Assembly: GCA_046330435.1 (NCBI GenBank)
Contig: JAXLST010000018.1
Coordinates: forward strand, 1 to 64,000
Direction of reading: 5' to 3'
Source: Ga0077560 sp046330435
GTDB taxonomy: Bacteria; Actinomycetota; Thermoleophilia; Miltoncostaeales; Miltoncostaeaceae
Length of the DNA stretch: 64,000 nt
Each line of letters starts with the position of its first letter. The stretch's first letter is position 1. Made by a program: the position numbers and the translations under genes. Positions 36,821 to 45,340 of this stretch are shown piece after piece. The notes below the pieces were generated by a model. It had not been told where the DNA came from, made no database searches, and saw only the letters and a list, made by a program, of their open reading frames with translations.

Positions 36821-37744
36821 TCAGCCTTTCAGTCCGGCGGAGGCGACGCTCTGGACGAACCAGCGCTGGAACAGGAGGAACACGATGAGCACGGGGAGGA
36901 CCATCAGGACGCCGAAGGCGAAGATCTCCCCCCATGCGTACGGCGGCTGGCTCTGGAAGACCGAGATCTGGAGCGGCAGCGGCCGCACGCCCGGCTCCGA
37001 GACCATCATCACCGGCCACAGGAACGCGCCCCAGCTGGCAAGGAACTGCAGGATGGTCACCGATGCGAACGCCGGCTTCGACATGGGGACGATGATCCGG
37101 AAGAACAGGCTGAACGGGCCGGCGCCGTCGATGCGCGCCGCCTCGTCGAGCTGCTTCGGGAGCCCCGCGAAGAACGTGTAGAACAGGTAGATCGAGAAGG
37201 CGTTCGCGATGAACGGGACGTACTGGACCCAGTACGTGTTCCGGTAGTCGTTGAGCATGTAGAACAACGGCACCGCGATCGCCTCGAAGGGCAGGATCAC
37301 CAGGAGGATCACGCCCATCAGGACCACCTCGCGGCCCCGCCAGCGCAGGCGCGACAGGGCGTACGCGGCCATCGAGTTCACGACCAGGCCGCAGGCCACG
37401 ATCATGAACGAGACGATCAGCGACGTGAGGTAGAAGTCCGAGAACAGGTGCCCGGACGCGTCCGTGGAGAACCGGTTGAGGACCTTGTCGTAGTTCTCGG
37501 TCGTGAGGTTCGTGGGCAGGAACCCGCCCAGGCCGTCCAGCACCTTGTCGGTGGGCTTCATGCTGCCCACGACCAGGTAGATGATGGGCGCGGCGAACAC
37601 CACCGTGAGCACGATCATCACGAGGTAGTTGCCGGCCGTGCGGAACGGGCCGCGGCGCAGGGATCCCGGGGCCTCGGTACCGGCCTCGGCGTGTGACAGC
37701 GCGCGCTCGGGGAGCGAGCCGCCCGTGGCGTCATGGACGGTCAT
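36821..37744 (-). CDS. Sugar ABC transporter permease (MalG-like)
   Basis: 307 residues. Six membrane helices follow a Gly/Ser-rich N-terminal tail (about 35 residues). The EAA loop (LPKQLDEAARIDGAGPFSLFFRIIVPM) that contacts the ATPase is intact. It pairs with the MalF-like permease, whose gene overlaps its start (ATGA), and together they form the membrane channel of a carbohydrate uptake (CUT1) system. Confidence 0.93.
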   Translation of the reverse strand: MTVHDATGGSLPERALSHAEAGTEAPGSLRRGPFRTAGNYLVMIVLTVVFAAPIIYLVVGSMKPTDKVLDGLGGFLPTNLTTENYDKVLNRFSTDASGHLFSDFYLTSLIVSFMIVACGLVVNSMAAYALSRLRWRGREVVLMGVILLVILPFEAIAVPLFYMLNDYRNTYWVQYVPFIANAFSIYLFYTFFAGLPKQLDEAARIDGAGPFSLFFRIIVPMSKPAFASVTILQFLASWGAFLWPVMMVSEPGVRPLPLQISVFQSQPPYAWGEIFAFGVLMVLPVLIVFLLFQRWFVQSVASAGLKG

Positions 37745-38691
37745 GAGATCTCACGCTCCTCCTTGAGGACCATCCGCTGGATCACGGTGATCGCGACGAC
37801 GATCACGACGAAGACCATGGTGATCGCGGCGCCCCTGCCGACGTTGCCGGTGTCGAAGGCGGAGCTCACCGCCTGGTACATCACCGTCGTCGTCGAGTTC
37901 TCCGGGCCGCCCTTGGTGAGGATGTAGACCTGGTCGAAGAGCCGGAAGGCGAAGATCGTGGTGACCAGGGACACGAACACCAGCGTGTTCCGCAGCCCCG
38001 GGACGGTGACGTGCCGGAACTGCGCCCATCTGCCGGCCTTGTCGATGGACGCGGCCTCGTACAGCGTGCCGGGGATGCCCTGCAGGCCGGCGAGGATGAT
38101 GATCATCTGGAAGCCCACCCCCTGCCAGATCGACATGAGGATGATCGAGGGCAGTGCCCAGCGGGCGTCGCCGAGCCAGTCGACGGGCCCCAGCTGGCCG
38201 AAGCTGATTGCGTGGAGCGCCGAGTTGAACAGGCCGATGTCGTCGCGGGCGTAGATGAGCCGCCACATCACGGCGACCAGCGCCATGGGGAACACCACCG
38301 GCATGAAGAAGAACGTGCGGAACACCGCCATGCCCCGCATCGGCCGGTTGAGCAGCATGGCCAGCGCGAGCGCCAGGCCGGTCTGCAGCGGCACCACGAT
38401 GATCGCGAACGTGAAGTTGTTGATGAGCCCGCGGTAGAAGTCGCCGCGGGTGTCGCCGTCGATGAGGATGCGCTTGTACTGCTCCAGGCCGAACCACTTG
38501 GCCGGCAGCGGCGAGTTGAGGTTCACGCGGTGCAGCGACAGCCACGCTGCCACGATGAACGGGATCAGGACGAAGACGATGAGGCCGAGGACGGCGGGGG
38601 ACACGAACATGAGTGCCGCCTTGGTGTCGCGGCGGGTCGCGATCGGGCGGGCGTCGTCGGTCGTCTCCGGAGACACGGGAAGCGTGCTCAC
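37741..38691 (-). CDS. Sugar ABC transporter permease (MalF-like)
   Basis: 316 residues with six membrane helices and the CUT1 EAA loop (LYEAASIDKAGRWAQFRHVTVPGLRNTL). It belongs to the short MalF type, without the long periplasmic insertion of enterobacterial MalF. It is the second gene of the importer operon, 57 bp after the binding-protein gene. Confidence 0.93.
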   Translation of the reverse strand: MSTLPVSPETTDDARPIATRRDTKAALMFVSPAVLGLIVFVLIPFIVAAWLSLHRVNLNSPLPAKWFGLEQYKRILIDGDTRGDFYRGLINNFTFAIIVVPLQTGLALALAMLLNRPMRGMAVFRTFFFMPVVFPMALVAVMWRLIYARDDIGLFNSALHAISFGQLGPVDWLGDARWALPSIILMSIWQGVGFQMIIILAGLQGIPGTLYEAASIDKAGRWAQFRHVTVPGLRNTLVFVSLVTTIFAFRLFDQVYILTKGGPENSTTTVMYQAVSSAFDTGNVGRGAAITMVFVVIVVAITVIQRMVLKEEREIS

Positions 38692-38748
38692 GGTGGGCTC
38701 CAGGCATTGGTCCCCGGGGCGGGTGGCCCCGCCCCGGGGACGATGGGG

Positions 38749-40080
38749 CTACTTGACGGCGTAACCGTCGTTGTCGGCGAAGTCCTGGTCGATGGCCTTC
38801 GCGGCCTTCGTCAGCTCCGACTTCGGGTCCGACCCGTTCCAGATGTTCGTGAACGCCTCGCCGAACTTGGCGCCGATGGTGGGCCAGCCCGGGGAGATGG
38901 TGCGCGGCACCGCGATGCAGTCCGGGGTGGGCGCGCCGTCGCCGCAGGAGTTCTGGAGGGCGGTGGAGTAGAGCTCCAGCGCGCCGCCGGGGGCGTACAG
39001 CTTGCTGGTGGCCATCACGGTCTTGGTGCCGGGAGGCGCCCCGTTGGCGTCCGTCATCGCCTTGACCTGCTCGTCCTTCATGAGGAAGTCGAGGAACACG
39101 GCGGCCGCGCGCGGGTTGTCGGAGCCCTTGCTGATGCCCCAGGCCAGGGAGCCCTGGCCGGTCTTCGCGCCGGCACCGAAGTTCGGCAGCGGGATCACCA
39201 CGAGGTTCGCGCCGAGGGCCTTCTTGTAGTCGTTGTAGACCCAGTGGCCCACCCACGACAGGGCGACGCGCTTGGTCACGAACGCCTTGTCGTCGGCGTT
39301 GGCGTCGGTGAACTTCTTCCAGCCGGCCACGGTGGTGAAGGCCTTGACCACGGCGTCGTTGTCCAGGGCGCCCTCGGACTTGCCGTCCTCGACGGCCAGG
39401 TGGCCGGCCGAGTTGACGATGGGCAGCATCGCGTAGGAGCTGTAGCCGGCGAGGCCGTAGTTCTCCTTGACGTCCAGGACCTTCTTGTCGGCGTCCTTCG
39501 CCGCGAGCGCCTCGAGCGCCTTGGTGAACTCCTCGGGGGTCCAGGCGGCGTCCCACGTGGTGGGGTACTTCACGCCGGCGGCGTCGAGCAGCTGCTTGTT
39601 GCCGTACAGCGCGAGACCCGAGTCGAACATCGACACCATGTACCGCTTGCCGTCGCCGCCGTAGGTGTTCTGCGCCGCCACGGAGGTGTTCTGGTTGTCG
39701 AGGGTCTCCTGGGACACCAGGCCCTCGAGCGGCTGCAGCTTGCCCGCGTACACGTTGGCGGACATCGCCTCGCCGTCGGCCTCGACCACGTCACCGAGCT
39801 CGGCGGGGTCGGTCGCGCTGATCACCTTCTGCTGGTCCGGGATGAACTGCAGCTTGGCGGTGATGTCGCTCTGGGAGGCGTTGAAGTTCTTGACGGCGTC
39901 CTGGGCGGCCTTCTTCTCGGCGTCGGTCGCGCCGCCGTGCACCCACACGGAGATCTCGCCGGTGGCGGGACCCTCCGGGGTGGAGCTGGACGACGAGCTG
40001 TCGCTGCCGCAGGCCGCGAGCGTGAGCGCCAGTGCGCCGGCCATGGCGGCGATCGTGATGCGGCGTCGGTTCACGTGCAT
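38749..40080 (-). CDS. Sugar-binding lipoprotein of the ABC importer
   Basis: 443 residues. ATG at 40080 with AAGGGGA upstream. The lipobox LALTLAACGSD marks lipidation, followed by a Ser-rich linker and the SBP family 1 fold (EISVWVHGGATDAEKKAAQDAVKNFN at the N-terminus). The length and family fit di- or oligosaccharide binding. An operator at 40143-40156 lies 63 bp upstream, so the importer is under control of the LacI-type regulator encoded just before it. Given the GH13, GH32-like and GH68 genes in the regulon, sucrose or short fructans are the likely cargo, by inference. Confidence 0.92.
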   Translation of the reverse strand: MHVNRRRITIAAMAGALALTLAACGSDSSSSSSTPEGPATGEISVWVHGGATDAEKKAAQDAVKNFNASQSDITAKLQFIPDQQKVISATDPAELGDVVEADGEAMSANVYAGKLQPLEGLVSQETLDNQNTSVAAQNTYGGDGKRYMVSMFDSGLALYGNKQLLDAAGVKYPTTWDAAWTPEEFTKALEALAAKDADKKVLDVKENYGLAGYSSYAMLPIVNSAGHLAVEDGKSEGALDNDAVVKAFTTVAGWKKFTDANADDKAFVTKRVALSWVGHWVYNDYKKALGANLVVIPLPNFGAGAKTGQGSLAWGISKGSDNPRAAAVFLDFLMKDEQVKAMTDANGAPPGTKTVMATSKLYAPGGALELYSTALQNSCGDGAPTPDCIAVPRTISPGWPTIGAKFGEAFTNIWNGSDPKSELTKAAKAIDQDFADNDGYAVK

Positions 40081-40142
40081 GTGGTTGTCCCCTTCGGTGT
40101 GTGGCCGGCGGCGGGGTGCCGGGAGGCCGTCTGCGTCGTTGG

Positions 40143-40156
40143 TGGAATCGGTTCCA
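40143..40156. promoter_or_regulatory. LacI-type operator 1 (sugar ABC operon)
   Basis: TGGAATCGGTTCCA, an inverted repeat TGGAA-N4-TTCCA identical in its arms to the operators at 41208, 41278 and 46341. It lies between the repressor stop and the binding-protein start, so it would control the importer independently of read-through from the repressor gene. Confidence 0.8.
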
Positions 40157-40175
40157 AACGAGAGCGCGGAAACGC

Positions 40176-41222
40176 TCACGGGGGTGGCGCGGTGGTCTGC
40201 CGTACGGAGACCGTCAGGTCGAGCGTCTCGAGCGCGGCCTCCGGCGGGCGGCCGGAGAGTGCGTCGAGCAGGAGCTGCGCGGCGCGCTGGCCGCTCTCCT
40301 CCAGGGGTTGCCGGACCGTGGTGAGTCCCACGAGCTCGGCCGTCTCGATGTCGTCGAAGCCGATCACCGAGAGGTGGTTGGGGATCCTCAGGCCGCGGGC
40401 GCGGGCCGCGCCGAGGACCCCGAGGGCCTGGGTGTCGCTGGCCACGAACACGGCGGTGGGCGGCTCCAGGCCGTCCTGGAACAGCTCGTCGAAGAGCCGG
40501 GCCGCGACCCGCCGGTCGTGCTCGCCTTCCTTGATGTACGCCTCGGGGGGCGTGATGCCGTGGGCGGCGAGGGCGTTGAGGTACCCGGTGCGGCGGTTCA
40601 CGCTGGAGGTGAACCCGTACGGGTTGGAGGGGGTGTCGCCGATGAAGGCGATGCGCCGGTGCCCGAGCTCCAGCAGGTGCCGGGTTGCGAGCTCGCCGCC
40701 GGCGACGTCGTCGATGACGATGCTGGGCAGGAGCGGGTGGTGGGCGTCGAGCAGGATCACCGGCTTGCCCGCGTCGAGGAACCGCTGCACCTCGTCGTCG
40801 GTGGGGGGCAGCGAGACGATCACGGCGGCGTCGGCGGTGCTGCCGGGGCCGGCGAGGGCGCGCAGGCGGTCGTCGCGCTGCTCCCGCAGCTCGACGTCGT
40901 GCAGGGTGACGTCGTACCGCGCCGCGGTGAGGGCCCGCACGAACCCGCGCAGCCGCTCCACCGCGGAGGGGTGGGTCAGGAACGGGACGACGGCCGCCAC
41001 GCTGGAGCTGCGGCCGGTGGAGAGCGAGCGGGCGAGCTGGCTGGGTGCGTAGTCCAGCTCGTCGATGGCCTCCAGGACCCTGCGGCGGGTCTTCTCCGCC
41101 ACGCCGGGGGCGGCGTTGAGCACCCGGGAGACGGTTCCCACGCCTACCCCGGCGCGCTTGGCGACCGTCGCGATCGTCACGGGCGGGCGGGCGGAGTTTG
41201 TAACTTTTGGAACCGCTTCCAT
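40176..41222 (-). CDS. LacI-family transcriptional repressor of the carbohydrate regulon
   Basis: 348 residues. The LacI helix-turn-helix is at residues 15-60 (VTIATVAKRAGVGVGTVSRVLN, with the hinge YAPSQLARSLSTGRS). A sugar-binding core resembling the periplasmic binding fold follows (VIVSLPP, VILLDAHHPLLPSIVIDD, IGFDDIETAELVGLTTV). It is the presumed reader of the four TGGAANNNNTTCCA operators. The ATG at 41222 is supported by a consensus promoter 7 nt upstream (leaderless). The alternative GTG at 41180, closer to the canonical family start, lacks a ribosome site. The first five codons coincide with operator 2, implying autorepression. Confidence 0.93.
   Translation of the reverse strand: MEAVPKVTNSARPPVTIATVAKRAGVGVGTVSRVLNAAPGVAEKTRRRVLEAIDELDYAPSQLARSLSTGRSSSVAAVVPFLTHPSAVERLRGFVRALTAARYDVTLHDVELREQRDDRLRALAGPGSTADAAVIVSLPPTDDEVQRFLDAGKPVILLDAHHPLLPSIVIDDVAGGELATRHLLELGHRRIAFIGDTPSNPYGFTSSVNRRTGYLNALAAHGITPPEAYIKEGEHDRRVAARLFDELFQDGLEPPTAVFVASDTQALGVLGAARARGLRIPNHLSVIGFDDIETAELVGLTTVRQPLEESGQRAAQLLLDALSGRPPEAALETLDLTVSVRQTTAPPP
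41208..41221. promoter_or_regulatory. LacI-type operator 2 (overlaps repressor start codon)
   Basis: TGGAACCGCTTCCA, with the same arms as the other three operators. Its right end covers the first two bases of the repressor ATG (41222-41220), so bound repressor would sit at the expected transcription start of its own gene. Confidence 0.8.
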
Positions 41223-41229
41223 GAACGCG

Positions 41230-41259
41230 AACCTAACAATGCGGAAACTTCGCTGTCAA
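41230..41259 (-). promoter_or_regulatory. Promoter of the LacI-type repressor gene
   Basis: On the minus strand: TTGACA (41259-41254, perfect consensus), 18-bp spacer, TAGGTT (41235-41230), then 7 nt to the ATG. This predicts a leaderless transcript and is the strongest promoter match in the window. Confidence 0.7.
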
Positions 41260-41277
41260 CCGCGTTCCCGTGATTTC

Positions 41278-41291
41278 TGGAACCGCTTCCA
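41278..41291. promoter_or_regulatory. LacI-type operator 3 (GH13 promoter)
   Basis: TGGAACCGCTTCCA, identical to operator 2. Its end overlaps the proposed -35 of the GH13 gene, which would give direct occlusion of RNA polymerase. Confidence 0.8.
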
Positions 41292-41315
41292 AAACAAACC
41301 GGAACACACTACGTT
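41287..41315 (+). promoter_or_regulatory. Promoter of the GH13-DUF4032 operon
   Basis: TTCCAA (41287-41292), 17 bp, TACGTT (41310-41315), then 6 nt to the ATG at 41322. No ribosome site is present, so the transcript should be leaderless. The -35 overlaps operator 3. Confidence 0.5.
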
Positions 41316-41321
41316 CCGCCG

Positions 41322-42926
41322 ATGAGCGAAACACCGTCCGGCGCGCCCTGGTGGCGCACCGCCGTCGTCTACCAGGTCTACATCCGCAGCTTCTGCGACG
41401 GGGACGGCGACGGGGTCGGCGACATCGCCGGGATCCGCGCGCGTCTGCCCCACCTGGCCGACCTGGGCGTCGACGCGATCTGGATCAACCCCTGGTACCG
41501 CTCGCCGCAGGTGGACGCGGGGTACGACGTGGCGGACTTCCGCGACATCGACCCGCTGTTCGGGACGCTCGCCGACGCCGAGGCCCTCATCCGCGAGGCG
41601 CACGCGGCGGGCCTGCGGGTCATCGTCGACGTGGTTCCCAACCACACCTCGTCGCAGCACGCCTGGTTCCGTGCCGCGCTCGCCGCGGACCCCGGCTCGC
41701 CCGAGCGGGCCCGTTACCTGTTCCGCGACGGCCGCGGCGCCGGCGGCGAGCTGCCGCCCAACGACTGGCGCAGCGTCTTCGGGGGCCCGGCCTGGACGCG
41801 GGTGGCGGACGGCCAGTGGTACCTCCATCTCTTCGCGCCCGAGCAGCCGGACATGGACTGGTCGAACCCCGAGGTGCGGGACGAGTTCCTGGACGTGCTC
41901 GAGTTCTGGATGGAGCGCGGCGTCGACGGGTTCCGCGTCGACGTGGCCCACGGGCTCATCAAGGCGCCGGGGCTGCCGGACATCGGGTACCACGCCCTCC
42001 CCCTGGGCCCGCACGATGTGGCGCTGCCGTGGCACGCCGACGACCACCCGCACTGGGACCGCGCCGAGCTGCACGAGGTGTTCCGCACCTGGCGCGCCCA
42101 CGCCGCGCCGTACGGCGACGTCATGTTCGTGGCCGAGGCCGAGGTGGGTCCCATCGAGCGGTACGTCGACTACGTCCGCGCGGGCGAGCTGCAGTCCACC
42201 TTCAACTTCCCCTTCATCAAGGCGCCGTGGGACGCGGCCGCACTGCACGAGGTGATCGACCGCACGGTGCGCGCGTTCGGCGCGGCGGGCGCGCCGCCCA
42301 ACTGGGTGCTGGCCAACCACGACGTCACGCGCGTGGCCACCCGGTTCGCAGAGGGCGACCCGGAGCGCGGCATGCGGCGGGCGCGCGCGGCGGCGCTGCT
42401 CATGCTGGGCCTCCCGGGCGGCGCGTACGTGTACCAGGGCGACGAGCTGGGCATCGAGGAGGTCGTGCACTTCACCGCCGAGGAACGGCAGGACCCCATG
42501 TTCTTCCGCACCGGTGGGGAGCTGGTGGGGCGCGACGGCTGCCGCGTCCCGCTGCCCTGGTCGGGCGATGCCCCGCCCTTCGGCTTCTCGCCCCCCGGCG
42601 CGGCCGCGCCGTGGCTGCGGCAGCCCGTGTCGTGGGCGACGGCCACGGTGGAGCGCCAGCTCGCGGACCCGGCCTCCACGCTCAACCTGTACCGCACCGC
42701 GCTGCGCGCGCGGCGCGCCCACCCGGGGCTGGCGGGCGAGGACTTCGCGTGGCTCGACGCCCCGGAGGGGGTGCTCCACTTCGCGCGCGGTGCGGCCGGG
42801 GTGGCGGTGAACCTGTCGGACCGTCCGTTCGCGCTCCCGGCGGGCGCCCGTGTGCTCGTGGCCACCGACGCGGCCGCCGCCGGCGCGGTGCTCCCCGACG
42901 GCGCGGTCTGGTACGAGCGCCCGTGA
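41322..42926 (+). CDS. GH13 alpha-glucosidase-type enzyme
   Basis: 534 residues with no signal peptide, so cytoplasmic. The GH13 regions are intact: DVVPNH (103-108), GFRVDVAH with nucleophile Asp207, FVAEAE with acid/base Glu272, and ANHDVTR with transition-state Asp334. The start WWRTAVVYQVYIRSF and the presence of domain B match the oligo-1,6-glucosidase/alpha-glucosidase/sucrose-hydrolase subfamilies. It hydrolyses alpha-glucosidic bonds of imported sugars. In this regulon sucrose or maltose-like sugars are plausible. Its stop overlaps the start of the DUF4032 gene (GTGA). Exact specificity cannot be read by eye. Confidence 0.93.
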   Translation: MSETPSGAPWWRTAVVYQVYIRSFCDGDGDGVGDIAGIRARLPHLADLGVDAIWINPWYRSPQVDAGYDVADFRDIDPLFGTLADAEALIREAHAAGLRVIVDVVPNHTSSQHAWFRAALAADPGSPERARYLFRDGRGAGGELPPNDWRSVFGGPAWTRVADGQWYLHLFAPEQPDMDWSNPEVRDEFLDVLEFWMERGVDGFRVDVAHGLIKAPGLPDIGYHALPLGPHDVALPWHADDHPHWDRAELHEVFRTWRAHAAPYGDVMFVAEAEVGPIERYVDYVRAGELQSTFNFPFIKAPWDAAALHEVIDRTVRAFGAAGAPPNWVLANHDVTRVATRFAEGDPERGMRRARAAALLMLGLPGGAYVYQGDELGIEEVVHFTAEERQDPMFFRTGGELVGRDGCRVPLPWSGDAPPFGFSPPGAAAPWLRQPVSWATATVERQLADPASTLNLYRTALRARRAHPGLAGEDFAWLDAPEGVLHFARGAAGVAVNLSDRPFALPAGARVLVATDAAAAGAVLPDGAVWYERP

Positions 42927-44308
42927 GCGTCGACCTGCGGTTCATCGCGGGGCCCGACCGCGGAGGCTCCGGTGAGGAGTCCACCCGCTTCCAGCTGGCG
43001 GGTGACCCGGCCCTGCCGTCCTTCACCGACCTGCCGTGGGAGCTGCCGCTGGAGGAGTGGCGGTCGGACCGGCTGGTCCACGTGGTGCGCGGCATCGGCC
43101 GGCACGTGGTGCGGTTCGTGGCCTACGGCGGCGACCTGTTCGCCCTCAAGGAGATCCCGGAGCGCATCGCCCTGCGGGAGTACCGCCTGCTGCGGCACCT
43201 CGCGGAGGCATCCGTGCCGGCGGTCGAGGCGGTGGGCGTGGTGACCGGCCGGGACGGCGAGGGGGCGCTCGACGCCGTGCTCATCACCCGGTACCTGGAG
43301 TTCTCGCTGCCGTACCGCAGCCTGTTCAGCACCCGCGTGGAGGAGGAGGTTCGCGACCGCCTGCTCGACGCCCTTGCGACCCTGCTGGTGCGACTGCACG
43401 TCGCCGGGTTCTGGTGGGGGGACTGCTCGCTGTCGAACACCCTGTTCCGGCGCGACGCGGGCGCCCTGGAGGCGTACCTGGTGGACGCCGAGACCGCGGA
43501 GACGCACCCCAGCCTCTCCGAGGGGCAGCGCCTGGACGACGTGCACCGCGCGGCGCGCAACGCCCTGGGCGAGCTGTACGACATCGCCGCCGAGCGGCCG
43601 GGGACCGCCCTCGACCTCGACCCCGCCGACCTCGCGGACGGCCTGCGCGCCCGGTACGCGTCCCTGTACGAGGAGATCACCGGGGAGGAGTCGTTCTCCA
43701 CCGACGAGGCGTACCGGATCGAGCGGCGGCTGCGCCGGCTCAACGAGCTGGGCTTCGACGCGCGTGAGGTGGAGCTGCGCCGCCAGGGCGGCCGCATCAC
43801 GCTGCGCCTCGACCCGCGCGTGGTGGAGGCGGGCCACCACCGCCGCAAGCTGCGGGTGCTCGCGGGCCTTGAGGCCAGCGAGAACCAGGCGCGCCGGATG
43901 CTGCAGGACGTCGACCGGTACCGGCACCACCTGGAGCGCACCGAGGGCCGCCCGTTCTCGAAGGCCCTGGCGGCGCACCGGTGGCTCACGGAGGTGTTCA
44001 CGCCGTCGGTGGAGGCGATCCCCGAGGGGCTGCGCGGCAAGCGCGAGCCGGCCGAGTCGTTCCACGAGATCCTCGACCACCGCTGGTACCTGTCGGAGCT
44101 CGCGGGCGCCGACGTGGGCACCCCCGAGGCCGTGCGGTCCTACGTGCGGGACGTGCTGCCGGGGCGGTCCGACGAGCAGACGCTCATCGGCTCAGGCGAC
44201 GAGCTCGACGACGGTGCCGCGGATGTCGAGTCGCAGGACGGGGGCGATGGTGCCGCCGAAGTGGGCGCGGGCGATGGCGTCGCCCGCCGCGTCGATCTCG
44301 GCGGGTGA
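42923..44308 (+). CDS. Kinase-like DUF4032 protein coupled to GH13
   Basis: 461 residues, GTG start inside the GH13 stop (GTGA). The N-terminal half looks like an atypical small-molecule or lipopolysaccharide kinase: FALKEIP (Lys), LHVAGFWWGDCSLSNTLF (catalytic-loop-like Asp and Asn), and AYLVDAETAE (metal Asp). The C-terminal half is the actinobacterial DUF4032 domain (HHRRKLRVLAGLEASENQARRMLQDV...HRWYLSE). The substrate is unknown. Coupling to a glucosidase suggests phosphorylation of a sugar or a regulatory role, which is inference. The last 39 codons overlap the convergent GH68 gene by 117 bp and are acidic and low-complexity, so the real end may once have been earlier. Confidence 0.85.
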   Translation: MSVDLRFIAGPDRGGSGEESTRFQLAGDPALPSFTDLPWELPLEEWRSDRLVHVVRGIGRHVVRFVAYGGDLFALKEIPERIALREYRLLRHLAEASVPAVEAVGVVTGRDGEGALDAVLITRYLEFSLPYRSLFSTRVEEEVRDRLLDALATLLVRLHVAGFWWGDCSLSNTLFRRDAGALEAYLVDAETAETHPSLSEGQRLDDVHRAARNALGELYDIAAERPGTALDLDPADLADGLRARYASLYEEITGEESFSTDEAYRIERRLRRLNELGFDAREVELRRQGGRITLRLDPRVVEAGHHRRKLRVLAGLEASENQARRMLQDVDRYRHHLERTEGRPFSKALAAHRWLTEVFTPSVEAIPEGLRGKREPAESFHEILDHRWYLSELAGADVGTPEAVRSYVRDVLPGRSDEQTLIGSGDELDDGAADVESQDGGDGAAEVGAGDGVARRVDLGG

Positions 44309-45340
44309 GCGCCCGCCCAGGGAGTGCATGTCCACGAAGCTCGCGACCGACAGGTCGGGGAGCACCAGCCAGGAGTACGCCTGGTAGGGCTCCTCGTCGG
44401 GGTTCCGCAGCACCAGGCCCGAGCCGTTGACCGGTTCGTACGGTCCCAGCAGGGCGTCGGAGACGAACCCGTAGAGGCCGTTGGGGCCGCTCACACCGGG
44501 CGCGAACGTGCGCCGCTGGGTGGAGAGGAACAGGTAGTGCAGGCCGCCGTGCACGACGGTGTGGGGGCGCTCCAGCTCGTTGTTGACACCGTCGGCGGTG
44601 ATGAGCGGCTCGTGGAGCGACATGTGCCCGTGGGCCTCCCGGCGCGCCACGCCGACCACCCCGTTGAAGTCGCTCGCCGCCCCGGCGAGCGACCCGGCGA
44701 ACAGCACCCAGTCGGTGCCGTCCCGCGGGTCGGTGACCGGGAACGGGTCGCGGAAGGCCTTGATGAAGCCGGGCTCGCCGTCCGGCGCGTCGGCGGCCAT
44801 GTAGGTGGCGCGGTCGGCCTCCAGCACGATGCGGTGCGGCATCCACGGCCCCACCGCCAGCCCGTCGCCGTCCCGCCGGATCTCGGCGGAGGTCGCGACG
44901 ATGCGCTGCTCGAACCGCGGCCCGGGGCGGTCGCGCCACCCGGCGGCGGTGTACAGCACCTCGATGCGGCGGGTCGCGGGGTCGTAGGTGCCGGACGCGG
45001 CCCACTCGCGCGACCCAAGGGACGCGCCGTCGGGGAACAGCGGGCCGCAGTCCGTCCATCGGCCGCCCTCGCGCAGCAGGAACCGCAGCCGGGCGATGTC
45101 GTGCCGCGCGGACGGGTGCCCCTGGGCGGGGGCGGAGATGGCGATCCACAGCTCCGCCCGGTCGAGCCGGGCGACCGCCCCGCTGGGCGTGCGCACGGGG
45201 CCGAGGTCCCACACGTCCTGCCCCGGGGCGATGCGCACCACGCGCTCGGGCGGGATGACCGGTGCGGCGCATCCGGGGGAGGTCCCGATGAGCGCGACGT
45301 GCTCGGGCCGCCAGGCCCGGGTGTGGATGGTGGCGATCAC
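44192..45340 (-). CDS. GH68 (levansucrase-family) protein without signal peptide
   Basis: 382 residues, GTG start inside the stop of the GH32-like gene. Clan GH-J catalytic residues are all present: nucleophile Asp45 (VWDLGPV), transition-state Asp198 in RDP (197-199), and acid/base Glu257 in ELERPH. The C-terminal GLYGFVSDALLGPYEPVNGSGLVL and YSWLVLP blocks are diagnostic of GH68. GH68 enzymes split sucrose and transfer fructose to sucrose, fructan or water and are nearly always exported. Here no signal peptide or anchor exists, so the enzyme is predicted to be cytoplasmic, perhaps acting as a sucrose hydrolase or making short fructosides. Confidence 0.88.
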   Translation of the reverse strand: MIATIHTRAWRPEHVALIGTSPGCAAPVIPPERVVRIAPGQDVWDLGPVRTPSGAVARLDRAELWIAISAPAQGHPSARHDIARLRFLLREGGRWTDCGPLFPDGASLGSREWAASGTYDPATRRIEVLYTAAGWRDRPGPRFEQRIVATSAEIRRDGDGLAVGPWMPHRIVLEADRATYMAADAPDGEPGFIKAFRDPFPVTDPRDGTDWVLFAGSLAGAASDFNGVVGVARREAHGHMSLHEPLITADGVNNELERPHTVVHGGLHYLFLSTQRRTFAPGVSGPNGLYGFVSDALLGPYEPVNGSGLVLRNPDEEPYQAYSWLVLPDLSVASFVDMHSLGGRSPAEIDAAGDAIARAHFGGTIAPVLRLDIRGTVVELVA

